NCBI RefSeq assembly: GCF_001509555.1
Contig: NZ_LMAS01000001.1
Coordinates: forward strand, 404,971-468,970
From: Bacillus sp. FJAT-29937
Lineage (GTDB): Bacteria; Bacillota; Bacilli; Bacillales; Cytobacillaceae
DNA length: 64,000 bases
Direction: 5' to 3'
Part shown: piece after piece, positions 36,101-45,424 of the stretch
Layout of the letters: the number at the start of each line of letters is the position of its first letter
Position numbering within the stretch: the stretch's first letter is position 1
Program-made: the position numbers and the translations under genes
The notes under the pieces: generated by a model
Databases searched by the model: none
Seen by the model: only the letters and a program-made list of their open reading frames with translations
Told to the model about the DNA's origin: nothing

Positions 36101-37000
36101 TTAAATATTCCCCTTTCGCTTCATGCTATCTTCTTTTATTAACTGGGTAAGAACTTGCGCTAATATTTTCCCGGCTGTTTTCGGTGCGACGATTCCAGGA
36201 AGACCAGGTGCCAGCAGTGCCTTTACTCCCCTTTTTTCTGCATACCTAAAGTCTGTCCCTCCCGGTTTAGAAGCAAGGTCAATGATAAGTGTGTGAACCG
36301 GCATTTTTGCAATGACAGAAGCCGTGACTACTAAATATGGAATCGTGTTGATACATATATCTGCATCTTTTACTTCATTTTCTAAATCCTTTAAATGAAA
36401 TGGAATTAAACCCATTTCTGTAATCCTTGCAATATGTTCACTTTTTCTTGCCCCTACCTTTACCTTAGCTCCAAGAGAAGCAAAGACTCTGGCAACACTC
36501 ATCCCAACCCTTCCGAGACCGAGAACGGTAATGTTTGATCCATGAATAGTGATATCTGTATGCTGTATGGCCATCATGATCGTTCCCTCTACTGTTGGGA
36601 TTGAGTTATAGATGGCTACATCATCGCGTTCAAATAAATTCACTAGACGTCTATTTGCCTGCTTAGTCAAACTGTCTAAATAGGAGTTGCTAATCCCTGA
36701 ATAAATCGTACAATGTGATGGTGTTTCCAATAGCATTTCTTTCCGTAAATACACCTTTTCATTAGAAAATATTGTTTCAATTTGACCATCTAAGCCAGTT
36801 CCAGGAACAGGTAATATGACAACATCTTTATTTGTAAAATCAACTTCATCCACTTTTTCTTTAACAGCTCCAGTAAAGGCATGATCTAATTGTTCGAATC
36901 CAATTAATGAAAGCTTGGCATCCAGCTCGGTTAGTCTGCGTATAATTTCCAGCTGCCTAGCATCTCCGCCAATAACAGCAATTTGTATGTCTGTTAGCAT
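36101..37000 (-). CDS. dpaA: Dipicolinate synthase subunit A
   Basis: A 299-residue NAD(P)-binding subunit (SpoVFA). N-terminal IAVIGGDARQLEIIRRL, and a second dinucleotide-binding motif VLGLGRVGMSVARVFASLG (~160-178), then INTIPYLVV and DLASKPGGTDF. Start ATG with AAGGTGAGGG. A sigma-K-like promoter lies 60-90 bases upstream, in keeping with mother-cell expression. Confidence 0.95.
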   Translation of the reverse strand: MLTDIQIAVIGGDARQLEIIRRLTELDAKLSLIGFEQLDHAFTGAVKEKVDEVDFTNKDVVILPVPGTGLDGQIETIFSNEKVYLRKEMLLETPSHCTIYSGISNSYLDSLTKQANRRLVNLFERDDVAIYNSIPTVEGTIMMAIQHTDITIHGSNITVLGLGRVGMSVARVFASLGAKVKVGARKSEHIARITEMGLIPFHLKDLENEVKDADICINTIPYLVVTASVIAKMPVHTLIIDLASKPGGTDFRYAEKRGVKALLAPGLPGIVAPKTAGKILAQVLTQLIKEDSMKRKGNI

Positions 37001-37059
37001 GAAACCCTCACCTTCTTCTAAAGAGTGTTACAGGTATTGTGTTAATTCACTACTTCAAC

Positions 37060-37087
37060 ATCCTATGTACGAAAAGCTAAATCGGTG
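37060..37087 (-). promoter_or_regulatory. Candidate sigma-K promoter of dpaAB
   Basis: On the minus strand CACC (37087-37084), a 16-base spacer, then CATAGGAT (37067-37060), close to the sigma-K pattern (AC at -35, CATAnnnTA at -10). The B. subtilis operon is sigma-K dependent. Pattern match only. Confidence 0.5.
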
Positions 37088-37202
37088 AGTTTTCCATGTA
37101 AAGAAAAGGCTTGAAAGATGAGTTTGCGAGGTTTTCGTATGAGAGGATGTAAGTGGGCACTAGGTTTTAGCCTAAGTTTTAATATTGGAAAGAATTTTTT
37201 TC

Positions 37203-37232
37203 AAAAAAAAAAAGACTGGCTTGTGCCAATCT
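37203..37232 (-). terminator. Intrinsic terminator after ymxH
   Basis: Stem AGACTGGC (37213-37220) / GCCAATCT (37225-37232), with a G-U pair on the transcribed strand, loop TTGT, followed by a run of ten or more T on the minus strand. Confidence 0.85.
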
Positions 37233-37254
37233 AAACAATTACTTTCAAAGTTTA

Positions 37255-37509
37255 CTATTCATTTCCCTCTTCCTCATCCGGCATATCTAATATAATCATA
37301 TCGGTTCCAATCCTTTTTATGTGACTCCAAGGTACACGAATTTCGTCTCCTTGCCTTTTCAGCCCAAACCATTTCAAAGATGGAATGACTAATGCCTGTA
37401 TTTGTCCACTTTTTTCGTTTATTTCAAGATCTGTTTGCCCAAGAACCCCTAATCTTTCCGCTTTTTTTACGTCAACGATCTCTTTTCCACTCAACTCACT
37501 AAGTCTCAT
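37255..37509 (-). CDS. ymxH: YlmC/YmxH family sporulation protein (PRC-barrel)
   Basis: An 84-residue PRC-barrel protein (MRLSELSGKEIVDVKKAERLG, then IKRIGTDMIIL) of the family whose members are conserved in spore formers. Molecular function unknown. Start ATG with GAGGGGGAAGGG. It lies between mlpA and dpaA as in B. subtilis. Confidence 0.9.
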   Translation of the reverse strand: MRLSELSGKEIVDVKKAERLGVLGQTDLEINEKSGQIQALVIPSLKWFGLKRQGDEIRVPWSHIKRIGTDMIILDMPDEEEGNE

Positions 37510-37589
37510 GCCCTTCCCCCTCTCTATACAATTTATCGTTATTCATAATGATTTAGACTATAAATCAATATTGCCGCCATTACCAAAAA

Positions 37590-37613
37590 ACAGTCTGCTA
37601 ATTAACAGACTGT
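37590..37613 (-). terminator. Intrinsic terminator after the M16 peptidase gene
   Basis: Perfect stem ACAGTCTG (37590-37597) / CAGACTGT (37606-37613), 8-base loop, then TTTTTT on the minus strand. Confidence 0.85.
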
Positions 37614-37622
37614 CATCAATAA

Positions 37623-38858
37623 TTATAGACTTTTTGGCAACTCGCCATTAGGGCTAATTAATGCAATGGCATATTTATCAGTGAAAATGGAATTTGCCAT
37701 TTCATCCACACCTTTTTTAGAAACAGCATCAATTTGTTCAATGATTTCATCTAATGATCGATGACGCCTCAGTAAAAGTTCATTTTTTCCATTTCGGCTC
37801 ATTCGGCTATTGGTGCTCTCTAAGCTGAGCATTAGGCTGCCTTTTAACTGTTCCTTGCTATTAATTAATTCCTTTTCTGTAATTCCTTCTTGTTTAAGCT
37901 TGCATAATGTTTCTTGCATCGTTTCAAATAGGACGTCCAATTGCTTAGCACCAGTTCCTCCATAGAGAGTAACAATCCCTGCGTCTTGGTAAGCTGAGTG
38001 ATAAGAAAAGACTGAATAAGCAAGTCCTTTTTGCTCCCTAACATCCTGGAATAACCTGCTGCTCATGCTGCCTCCAAGTATATTATTGAGGATAATTAAA
38101 TTGTACATTTCCGGATGGCCAACCTTCAGTCCATCGAAACCAATACATAAATGCGCCTGCTCTGTATCCTTTTTCCGAACAACTTTATTTGAATGGAATT
38201 CAAGACTATGCTCCGTTTTTTCATGCTTGCCGCCTTCATAGGCTCCGAAATATTTTTCAACTTCGCGAATGAAAGAATCAGTAATATTGCCGGCAATTGA
38301 GATGACCACTTTTTCAGGCGTATACATGTTATGGACATATTCTCTTAATGTATCACCATTAAAGGTCGCAAGTGTTTCCTCTGTTCCTAATATCGGATAG
38401 CCGAGTGGATGATTTTCATAAATGGCTTTACTAAGCAAGTCATGAACGATATCATCAGGCGTATCTTCATACATTTTTATTTCTTCATATACAACATTTT
38501 TCTCTTTATTTAGCTCTTCTTCTACGAATGTAGAGTTAAAGAACATATCAGCTAAAACCTCAAGTGCAAAATCTGCATGAGTATCAAGAACCTTGGCATA
38601 ATAGCATGTGTATTCTTTTGAAGTAAATGCATTCACCTGTCCGCCAATACTGTCAAATGATTCAGCAATCTCTCGTGCGGATCTTGTTTTTGTCCCTTTA
38701 AAAAACATATGCTCTAGAAAATGTGAAATCCCATTATTCTCAAGGTTTTCATCCCTAGATCCGGTTCCAATCCAAACACCAATGGCAACGGAACGAACGT
38801 GTGGAATATTTTCTAATACGACTCTTACACCATTTTGGCATGTATACTTTTTAATCAA
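37623..38858 (-). CDS. mlpA: M16 family zinc peptidase (MlpA/YmxG)
   Basis: A 411-residue processing-peptidase-like M16 enzyme. The zinc motif is HFLEHMFFKGT (~46-56) with the Glu ligand in NVVYEEIKMYED; the C-terminal GSMSSRLFQDVREQKGLAYSV block is also conserved. The start is TTG at 38858 with GGAGG seven bases upstream. Unlike the ymfF/ymfH pair it stands alone with an intact active site. Substrate unknown. Confidence 0.93.
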   Translation of the reverse strand: MIKKYTCQNGVRVVLENIPHVRSVAIGVWIGTGSRDENLENNGISHFLEHMFFKGTKTRSAREIAESFDSIGGQVNAFTSKEYTCYYAKVLDTHADFALEVLADMFFNSTFVEEELNKEKNVVYEEIKMYEDTPDDIVHDLLSKAIYENHPLGYPILGTEETLATFNGDTLREYVHNMYTPEKVVISIAGNITDSFIREVEKYFGAYEGGKHEKTEHSLEFHSNKVVRKKDTEQAHLCIGFDGLKVGHPEMYNLIILNNILGGSMSSRLFQDVREQKGLAYSVFSYHSAYQDAGIVTLYGGTGAKQLDVLFETMQETLCKLKQEGITEKELINSKEQLKGSLMLSLESTNSRMSRNGKNELLLRRHRSLDEIIEQIDAVSKKGVDEMANSIFTDKYAIALISPNGELPKSL

Positions 38859-38897
38859 ATAAGTTCCTCCTGTTCCTTTAACAGAGCTGCAATGATA

Positions 38898-39887
38898 TTA
38901 GTTGTTATTTTCCTTATTATTAACTTTTCCAAAATTAAGATTATCAGCCATTCGATCAGAACTCAAAAGATCGGAAACGGTTCCAATTTGAAAGTCCCGA
39001 TTCTTCAGCTGAATAATTAACTGATCTAGCGATTTTTCTGTTGGGCTTGTAGGGTGCATTAAGATGATTGCCCCGTTATGAACCTTACCCATTACACGAT
39101 TTAGCAATTCCTCTTCGGATGGCTTTTTCAAATCAGCTGTATCAACTGACCATAAGACCGTTCTTAAGCCTTCCTGTAAGGCAATTTGTATTGTTTCTTC
39201 ACGAAAGCTTCCGCTTGGCGGGCTAAACCATTGTACAGGTTTATCTGTAATCGCTTGAATGACTTCATTTGTTTTTTGAATTTCTTCCTTCATTATACTC
39301 GTTGGTATTTTTGCCATATTAGGTTGAGAATATGAATGGTTGCCAATTTCATGACCTGCTTCTTCGATCATTTTCGCCAATTCAGGATTTTTTTGAGCCC
39401 ATTTTCCCTCTAAGAAAAAACTCGCAGAAACGTTATGCTTCTTTAAGGTCGTCAGCATGTCTGTTAAATACTCATTTCCCCATGCTACATTTATGATAAA
39501 ACTAACCATCTGTTTCTCCGGATGTCCTTTATACGTTGGAGATGGCGGCAAATCCTTCAATTGAATTTTAGGCTGAATTTGTTTGAAAACTAGCTTTTCA
39601 TCCTTAAATTCGCCATCTGCTTTCATTTTTTTATAGGAAGCTCCTATATCAACCTGTATTCCATTTAATCCAGGCATCGCCTTCCAAACTCGATCAATCT
39701 TCGCATCCTGGGGAGGAATATTATAATCTATTGCTCTTTCAGTAATTTCTTTATATAAAGGATCCTTTTGTTTTGAAACAGAAATAGAATCAGCTTTTAA
39801 ACCTAAGACATATTGATTCGTTAACGGATTGCTGACAAAAAGATATGCAGCTATAAAAATAATGCCTAAATGAATCAGCTTTTTCAT
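38898..39887 (-). CDS. ylxY: YlxY polysaccharide-deacetylase-like protein
   Basis: A 329-residue secreted or anchored protein: signal/membrane segment at residues ~3-22 and a NodB homology domain (~125-310). Two of the catalytic positions are altered: the first motif reads FIINVAWGN where active enzymes have (T/S)FDDG, and the metal motif H-x3-H reads NHSYSQP, keeping the first His only. It is therefore probably not an active deacetylase. Start ATG with GGAGG. Between pnpA and mlpA as in B. subtilis. Confidence 0.92.
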   Translation of the reverse strand: MKKLIHLGIIFIAAYLFVSNPLTNQYVLGLKADSISVSKQKDPLYKEITERAIDYNIPPQDAKIDRVWKAMPGLNGIQVDIGASYKKMKADGEFKDEKLVFKQIQPKIQLKDLPPSPTYKGHPEKQMVSFIINVAWGNEYLTDMLTTLKKHNVSASFFLEGKWAQKNPELAKMIEEAGHEIGNHSYSQPNMAKIPTSIMKEEIQKTNEVIQAITDKPVQWFSPPSGSFREETIQIALQEGLRTVLWSVDTADLKKPSEEELLNRVMGKVHNGAIILMHPTSPTEKSLDQLIIQLKNRDFQIGTVSDLLSSDRMADNLNFGKVNNKENNN

Positions 39888-39987
39888 TCATCTTGCCTCC
39901 TTCCATAAACCATATGTTTAAGGAGGACAAGGTAGAACGAGCTGCATTTCCTTATGAAAGTTAATTTTTAACAAAAGGTATGTATAT

Positions 39988-40026
39988 GGAAAGAGTCAGG
40001 GGGGTCTTCCCGTCCTGACTCTTTCC
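39988..40026 (-). terminator. Strong hairpin after pnpA
   Basis: A perfect 13-bp stem GGAAAGAGTCAGG (39988-40000) / CCTGACTCTTTCC (40014-40026) with a 13-base loop that can itself pair (GGG/CCC). The sequence after it on the minus strand (ATATACATACC) lacks a T run, so it may be a terminator of poor efficiency or a stabilising 3' structure. Confidence 0.6.
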
Positions 40027-40055
40027 TTTCATAATAAATCATGCTTTAAAAGTAA

Positions 40056-42176
40056 TTATTGTTGTGCTTGTTCTTTCTGTTCACGCTGTTCACGGAGGAC
40101 TGCTTTACGTGATAAGTTTACACGGCCTTGTTTATCGATTTCGGTTACTTTAACAAGTAATTCGTCCCCAATGGACACGACATCCTCTACCTTGCCGACG
40201 CGTTCTTCCGCAAGCTCAGAAATGTGGACAAGTCCATCTTTTCCGTTAAAAATTTCAACGAATGCTCCGAATTTTTCAATTCGCTTTACTTTACCAAGAT
40301 ACATTTGTCCGACTTCAACCTCACGGACAATGTCCTCAATAATTTTCTTCGCTTTTTGGTTCATTTCTTCATTAGTTGAAGAGATGAATACTGTACCATC
40401 TTGCTCAATATCAATTTTGACACCAGTTTCTTCAATAATCTTATTGATTTGCTTTCCGCTCGGCCCAATAACATCACGAATCTTATCTGGATTAATATGC
40501 ATTGTCAGGATCTTAGGAGCATATTTGGATAGCTCTTGTCTAGGCTGGTCAATCGTACTTAGCATAGAGTCAAGAATTTGAATGCGGCCTTTTTTCGCCT
40601 GCTGAAGGGCCTCTTCTAATATTTCACGAGAAAGACCTTCAATTTTAATATCCATTTGTAAGGCTGTTACCCCTTTAGCCGTACCCGCAACCTTAAAGTC
40701 CATATCTCCTAGATGGTCTTCCATACCTTGGATATCCGTCAGTATTGAGTAATGCTCTCCTGACTTGATAAGGCCCATCGCGATTCCCGCAACAGGAGCC
40801 TTAATTGGAACACCTGCATCCATCATAGCAAGAGTACTTGCGCAAATACTAGCCTGTGATGTAGATCCATTAGATTCCAATACTTCAGAAACTAAACGAA
40901 CTGTATACGGGAAATCCTTTTCAGATGGAATAACAGGCTCTAATGCACGCTCTCCCAGTGCGCCATGGCCAATTTCACGTCGGCCTGGCCCTCTCATCGG
41001 TCCCGTTTCACCAACACTGAAATTAGGGAAGTTGTAATGGTGCATAAAACGCTTTTCTTCCTCGATTCCGAGGCCATCCAGAATTTGGACGTCACCTAAT
41101 GCACCTAATGTACATATGCTTAAAGCTTGAGTTTGGCCTCGAGTAAATAGTCCAGAACCATGTGTTCTAGCAAGAATACCAATTTCTGAAGACAATGGGC
41201 GAATGACATCCAAGCCACGGCCATCTGGACGCACCTTATCTTCTGTAATAAGTCTGCGCACTTCGCCTTTTACAATTTTATCAAGTATTTGTTTTACTTG
41301 CTTAAGGTCAGCTTCCGTTGACTCTTCTTCTTCAAATTTTGCCATTACCGCATTTTTAACAGCTTTAATAGCATCCTCACGTGCATGCTTTTCTTGAACC
41401 TGAATAGCAGCGATCATGTCTTGCTCGCAAATCGAACGAACTTTAGTTTCTAATTCTTGATCTAGTTCAAATAGAACGATTTCAAGTTTTTCTTTGCCAA
41501 TTTCAGCTACAATTTCTTCTTGGAAAGCAATTAATCGTTTGATTTCTTCATGTCCAAACATAATTGCTTCAAGCATGGTTTCTTCAGGCACTTCTAGAGC
41601 ACCAGCTTCAACCATATTAATGGCATCCTTTGTACCAGCGACAACTAAATGGATGTCACTTTTATCTGCCTGATCAACTGTTGGATTGATAATGAATTCA
41701 TCATTAATACGACCAACACTTACTCCAGCAATTGGTCCGCCAAAAGGAATATCTGATACACTAAGTGCTAATGAAGAACCAAACATAGCCGCCATTTCTG
41801 AAGAACAATCTTGATCAACACTCATTACCATGCTGACTACTTGTACTTCATTACGAAATCCATCGGCAAATAATGGGCGAATGGGTCTATCAATTAAGCG
41901 GCTGGCCAAAATAGCTTTTTCACTTGGACGGCCTTCTCTTTTAATAAATCCTCCAGGTATTTTCCCAACAGCATATAATCTTTCTTCATAATTGACTGTC
42001 AATGGAAAGAAATCTAAATTTTTCGGCTCCTTTGATGCGGTTGCTGTACTTAATACAGCTGTGTCTCCATAGCGAACTAGCACTGCGCCATTTGCTTGTT
42101 TGGCTAACTGTCCAATTTCTACAGTTAATTTGCGGCCAGCCCAATCTATAGAATAAATATGTTTATCTTGTCCCAT
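40056..42176 (-). CDS. pnpA: Polyribonucleotide nucleotidyltransferase (PNPase)
   Basis: A 706-residue phosphorolytic 3'-5' exoribonuclease. Two RNase PH domains (~10-145 and ~310-545, with [18 protein letters not shown] and the metal Asp region [19 protein letters not shown]), a KH domain ([18 protein letters not shown], ~555-615) and an S1 domain ([18 protein letters not shown], ~625-690). Start ATG with GAGAGGGG. It follows rpsO after a terminator and a 218-base AT-rich gap that should hold its promoter. Confidence 0.97.
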   Translation of the reverse strand: MGQDKHIYSIDWAGRKLTVEIGQLAKQANGAVLVRYGDTAVLSTATASKEPKNLDFFPLTVNYEERLYAVGKIPGGFIKREGRPSEKAILASRLIDRPIRPLFADGFRNEVQVVSMVMSVDQDCSSEMAAMFGSSLALSVSDIPFGGPIAGVSVGRINDEFIINPTVDQADKSDIHLVVAGTKDAINMVEAGALEVPEETMLEAIMFGHEEIKRLIAFQEEIVAEIGKEKLEIVLFELDQELETKVRSICEQDMIAAIQVQEKHAREDAIKAVKNAVMAKFEEEESTEADLKQVKQILDKIVKGEVRRLITEDKVRPDGRGLDVIRPLSSEIGILARTHGSGLFTRGQTQALSICTLGALGDVQILDGLGIEEEKRFMHHYNFPNFSVGETGPMRGPGRREIGHGALGERALEPVIPSEKDFPYTVRLVSEVLESNGSTSQASICASTLAMMDAGVPIKAPVAGIAMGLIKSGEHYSILTDIQGMEDHLGDMDFKVAGTAKGVTALQMDIKIEGLSREILEEALQQAKKGRIQILDSMLSTIDQPRQELSKYAPKILTMHINPDKIRDVIGPSGKQINKIIEETGVKIDIEQDGTVFISSTNEEMNQKAKKIIEDIVREVEVGQMYLGKVKRIEKFGAFVEIFNGKDGLVHISELAEERVGKVEDVVSIGDELLVKVTEIDKQGRVNLSRKAVLREQREQKEQAQQ

Positions 42177-42366
42177 ATTTTGTAACCCCTCTCTACCTTT
42201 TCACAATGGAGGTTTAGCGACTTGTATTGGAAACCTAAACCTAAACATTATCGAACAAAAATACTCCTAAAGTATGAAAACTGTGTATGTATAGTATGTA
42301 CAATTTTATTACAAGTTAAAATCGGTCTTTTATGTATGTAAACATGTGTTCTTTTTAAGCTAATAA

Positions 42367-42390
42367 AAAAGCGGGAAAACTCCCGCTTTT
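42367..42390 (-). terminator. Intrinsic terminator after rpsO
   Basis: Perfect stem AAAAGCGGGA (42367-42376) / TCCCGCTTTT (42381-42390), loop AAAC, T-rich on the minus strand. Confidence 0.9.
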
Positions 42391-42394
42391 CTTA

Positions 42395-42664
42395 TTATCG
42401 ACGTAAACCTAATTTGTTAATTAACTCACGGTAACGTTGAACGTCTTTGTTACGCAGGTAAGTTAACAGGTTACGACGTTTACCTACCATTTTCAAAAGA
42501 CCGCGACGTGAGTGGTGATCTTTCTTATGAGTACGTAAATGATCGTTCAGTTTGTTAATTTCCTCAGTAAGGACAGCGATTTGAACCTCTGGAGATCCAG
42601 TATCATTCTCATGAGTTTTGTACTCATTGATTAGTTCATTTTTACGTTCTTTAGTGATTGCCAT
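42395..42664 (-). CDS. rpsO: 30S ribosomal protein S15
   Basis: An 89-residue S15, the primary 16S rRNA binding protein of the platform. [27 protein letters not shown] at the N-terminus and the conserved [23 protein letters not shown] core. ATG at 42664 has AGGAGGTG upstream and gives the family length; an earlier in-frame start would add three residues. A structured leader precedes it. Confidence 0.98.
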   Translation of the reverse strand: MAITKERKNELINEYKTHENDTGSPEVQIAVLTEEINKLNDHLRTHKKDHHSRRGLLKMVGKRRNLLTYLRNKDVQRYRELINKLGLRR

Positions 42665-42689
42665 CCGTTTCACCTCCTAAATAATATCC

Positions 42690-42730
42690 CCTGTTACCGA
42701 GCAAGCGTCGGTGACTCGACTTGCCAAGCA
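42690..42730 (-). promoter_or_regulatory. Structured rpsO leader, candidate S15 autoregulatory site
   Basis: The leader contains GCAAG (42701-42705) / CTTGC (42720-42724) enclosing GTCG/CGAC, and can alternatively pair GTCACCGA with TCGGTAAC (on the minus strand), giving a branched fold. S15 in other bacteria, including a Geobacillus-type species, represses its own mRNA by binding a junction or hairpin in the leader. Structure seen by eye; function inferred. Confidence 0.4.
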
Positions 42731-42784
42731 AAGGTTCTTTTGATACGTTAATAAGAATACAACTTTTTATGACAAAATGCAAGG

Positions 42785-43732
42785 CTAAACATTGTTTTTT
42801 TCAAAGAAAGCAAGTGCGGACCTTTTGTCCTTTTCGATTTGGGCAACAAGTTCTTCTATGCCATTGAACTTTTGTTCTTTTCGTAAGTGCAAGTGCCATT
42901 CAACTTTGACTTCTTGACCGTAAATATCTTGATTAAAATCAAAAATATGAACTTCTATTGATGGCTTTTTCGACATTTCTTTATTAAAAGTTGGCTTATA
43001 GCCGACATTGCATACTCCTTCATTCCACTCTCCATGAACGTTAATTCGGACGCAATAAACGCCGGTAGGCGGAAAAATATAATCGTCTGTAAGCTCAATA
43101 TTCGCTGTAGGGAATCCAATCGTTCTCCCTCTTTTATCTCCATGAATAACGTTGCCATTAGTAGAATAATATCTGCCTAGTATAGGTGTAAACTCTTCCA
43201 TCCTGCCGTCACGAATCATGGAACGAATTAAGGTTGAACTAATTTTCTCATTATTAGATACTAATTTAGGAACGACTGTAAAAGCAAACTTTTCTCTTGA
43301 ATGAAATGGCAATGTTTCCATCGTTCCTTTTCCCATTCTGCCATATGTATAATCAAAGCCCGCAATCACATGTTTTACATTTAGCCCTATTAAATATTGA
43401 TCTACAAATTCTTGAGGCAATAAACTCGCAAATTCCATTGAAAAGTTGACAATAAATAAGTAATCAATCCCAAGTTTTTCAATCAGATCGACTTTTTCAC
43501 GGAGTGGAGTAATATATTCTACATGTTTAACACTTTTCCCTAATACAACAGAGGGATGAGGATCGAAAGTCATAACAGCACTTTTGAAGCCATTTTCCTC
43601 CGCGATACTCTTTGCTTCCTTAATAACCTTCTGATGTCCAAGATGAACACCGTCAAAATAGCCTAATGCTATGGACAAAGGCGGAAGTTCTCTCTTAACA
43701 TATTGCGAATGATTAATTAAAATTATTTCCAT
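42785..43732 (-). CDS. ribF: Bifunctional riboflavin kinase/FMN adenylyltransferase
   Basis: A 315-residue enzyme converting riboflavin to FMN and FAD (RibC in B. subtilis). The adenylyltransferase domain shows ALGYFDGVHLGHQKVI (~18-33) and the kinase domain KRGRTIGFPTANIEL plus PPTGVYCVRI (~185-225). ATG at 43732 lies six bases after AAGGTG; the in-frame GTG upstream overlaps that site and is rejected. Confidence 0.95.
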   Translation of the reverse strand: MEIILINHSQYVKRELPPLSIALGYFDGVHLGHQKVIKEAKSIAEENGFKSAVMTFDPHPSVVLGKSVKHVEYITPLREKVDLIEKLGIDYLFIVNFSMEFASLLPQEFVDQYLIGLNVKHVIAGFDYTYGRMGKGTMETLPFHSREKFAFTVVPKLVSNNEKISSTLIRSMIRDGRMEEFTPILGRYYSTNGNVIHGDKRGRTIGFPTANIELTDDYIFPPTGVYCVRINVHGEWNEGVCNVGYKPTFNKEMSKKPSIEVHIFDFNQDIYGQEVKVEWHLHLRKEQKFNGIEELVAQIEKDKRSALAFFEKNNV

Positions 43733-43770
43733 GTGGTTCACCTTTTTTCAAATTCAAAGCCTTGATTTTG

Positions 43771-44691
43771 TCACAACAATTCATTTCGAATGACTTTTAC
43801 TGGCTTCATTAACCCTTGCTTTTGCTGATGATGTTCGTAAATGGCTAAAGCCATGCCGCTTTCAGTTTCAACAGCAATTGGACCTTCTACTTCAGATAAT
43901 TGACTTGGTATGGGCAAAACTGCTCCATTTTTTACTTTCTTTGCTACTGTATCATTTATCGTATATTTGGGCAAATGAGAAAGCGCAGATTCAAGCGGTT
44001 TTATTTTTTCTGTAAGGGTGCCTTCTTGAACGAAGGTTTCTACTTCTTCTAATGTTAGGCAGTCTTGTAAGGAGAATGAGGCTGATTGAATTCTAATAAG
44101 CTCAGACATATGAGCAGGAAACCCTAGTTTTTCTCCAATCATAACTGCTAACGTCCGTATATACGTTCCCTTGCTGCAGGAAACCCTGAAACGGAATTGA
44201 ATAAGCTCCCCGCTGAATAGATCGCGGTCATCCAGAAGTTCGATTGAGTAGATTCTAACCCTTCTAGTTGGCCTTTCAACTGATATTCCTTGTCTTGCAT
44301 ATTCATAAAGCCGTTTTCCATTTACCTTCACAGCAGAATACATCGGCGGGGTTTGCGTTATTTCACCAGTCAAGCTTTCCAAAACAGATAAAATTTCTTT
44401 TCTTGTAAATGAATTTGTTACTTTCCTAACTTCAACGGTTTCTCCTGACGCATCCTCAGTTGTGGTGGAATACCCGATCGTTACTTCCCCTTCATATGCT
44501 TTTCCGGCATCTGTAATATATTCTGCCACCTTTGTCGCTCTCCCTAAACAAATAGGAAGTACTCCCGTCACATCAGGGTCTAAAGTTCCGGTATGGCCGA
44601 TTCTTTTCATTTTTAAAATTTTACGCAGCTTAAACACACAATCATGTGAGGTGATTCCTTTAGGTTTAAATAGCGGCAATATTCCTTCCAC
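43771..44691 (-). CDS. truB: tRNA pseudouridine(55) synthase TruB
   Basis: A 306-residue pseudouridine synthase for U55 of the tRNA T-loop. The catalytic Asp is in RIGHTGTLDPDVTGVLP (~32-48), with PPMYSAVKVNGKRLYEYAR and CSKGTYIRTLA further on, and a C-terminal PUA-like region. The start is GTG at 44691 with AAAGGAGG. It follows rbfA, but a terminator lies between them. Confidence 0.95.
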   Translation of the reverse strand: MEGILPLFKPKGITSHDCVFKLRKILKMKRIGHTGTLDPDVTGVLPICLGRATKVAEYITDAGKAYEGEVTIGYSTTTEDASGETVEVRKVTNSFTRKEILSVLESLTGEITQTPPMYSAVKVNGKRLYEYARQGISVERPTRRVRIYSIELLDDRDLFSGELIQFRFRVSCSKGTYIRTLAVMIGEKLGFPAHMSELIRIQSASFSLQDCLTLEEVETFVQEGTLTEKIKPLESALSHLPKYTINDTVAKKVKNGAVLPIPSQLSEVEGPIAVETESGMALAIYEHHQQKQGLMKPVKVIRNELL

Positions 44692-44722
44692 ACATGATCC
44701 TCCTTTCTAAATTCGAAAAAAA

Positions 44723-44744
44723 TGGATAGACAAATGTCTATCCA
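44723..44744 (-). terminator. Terminator between rbfA and truB
   Basis: Perfect stem TGGATAGAC (44723-44731) / GTCTATCCA (44736-44744), loop AAAT, then TTTTTTT on the minus strand. It lies inside the rimP-rpsO cluster, just 15 bases past the rbfA stop. Confidence 0.85.
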
Positions 44745-44759
44745 CATCCATTTCTATCA

Positions 44760-45125
44760 TTATTCTTCTTTCTCTTTGGAACGATCCTCATCATGTATTT
44801 GATGAAGCAATGTTTCAATTCGATTGCCATAATCAATGGATTCATCAAATTCAAAGAAAATTTCTGGCGTTTTACGCAAGCGAATACGCTGCCCAATTTC
44901 CGAACGGATAAATCCTTTTGCTTTTGCAAGGCCTTTAAGCGTATTTTCTCTTTGTTCCTCATCACCAAGAACAGAAATAAATACGGTTGCTTGCTGAAGA
45001 TCTCCGGTTACTTGGACATCGGTTACCGTAACAAAGCCGACACGCGGATCTTTAATTTTACGGCCGATAATTTCGCCAAGCTCCTTCTTCATTTGTTCTC
45101 CAACTTTATTTGCTCGAAGGCTCAT
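44760..45125 (-). CDS. rbfA: Ribosome-binding factor A
   Basis: A 121-residue KH-fold factor for maturation of the 30S subunit. [21 protein letters not shown] at the start and [27 protein letters not shown] in the second half are family hallmarks; the tail is highly charged. Start ATG with GAGGTG. It follows ylxP closely. Confidence 0.96.
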   Translation of the reverse strand: MSLRANKVGEQMKKELGEIIGRKIKDPRVGFVTVTDVQVTGDLQQATVFISVLGDEEQRENTLKGLAKAKGFIRSEIGQRIRLRKTPEIFFEFDESIDYGNRIETLLHQIHDEDRSKEKEE

Positions 45126-45142
45126 AATTTATTCACCTCTAA

Positions 45143-45424
45143 TCAGATCCAATCAACATCAGTAATTGTTCGTTCAATTTCAGGGAACGAATCAATCAAT
45201 TTAAGGGCATTTTGTAATTCTTGCTCCGTTGAAACTCGAGAGGATGATACGGCAACAATGGCTATTTTTGTCCGTTGCCATACATCTTGATAATCTACCT
45301 CAGAGACAGATACATTATATTTTTGTTTCAAACGGGTAAGAATTCTTTGCAATACAGCTCGTTTTTCCTTTAATGAATGTGAGTCATAAATGATACATTC
45401 ACAAGCTGCGAGCCCAATGATCAT
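45143..45424 (-). CDS. ylxP: YlxP family protein (DUF503)
   Basis: A 93-residue conserved protein of unknown function ([43 protein letters not shown]). It is almost always encoded between infB and rbfA, which suggests a ribosome-related role. Its ATG overlaps the infB stop as ATGA. Confidence 0.92.
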   Translation of the reverse strand: MIIGLAACECIIYDSHSLKEKRAVLQRILTRLKQKYNVSVSEVDYQDVWQRTKIAIVAVSSSRVSTEQELQNALKLIDSFPEIERTITDVDWI

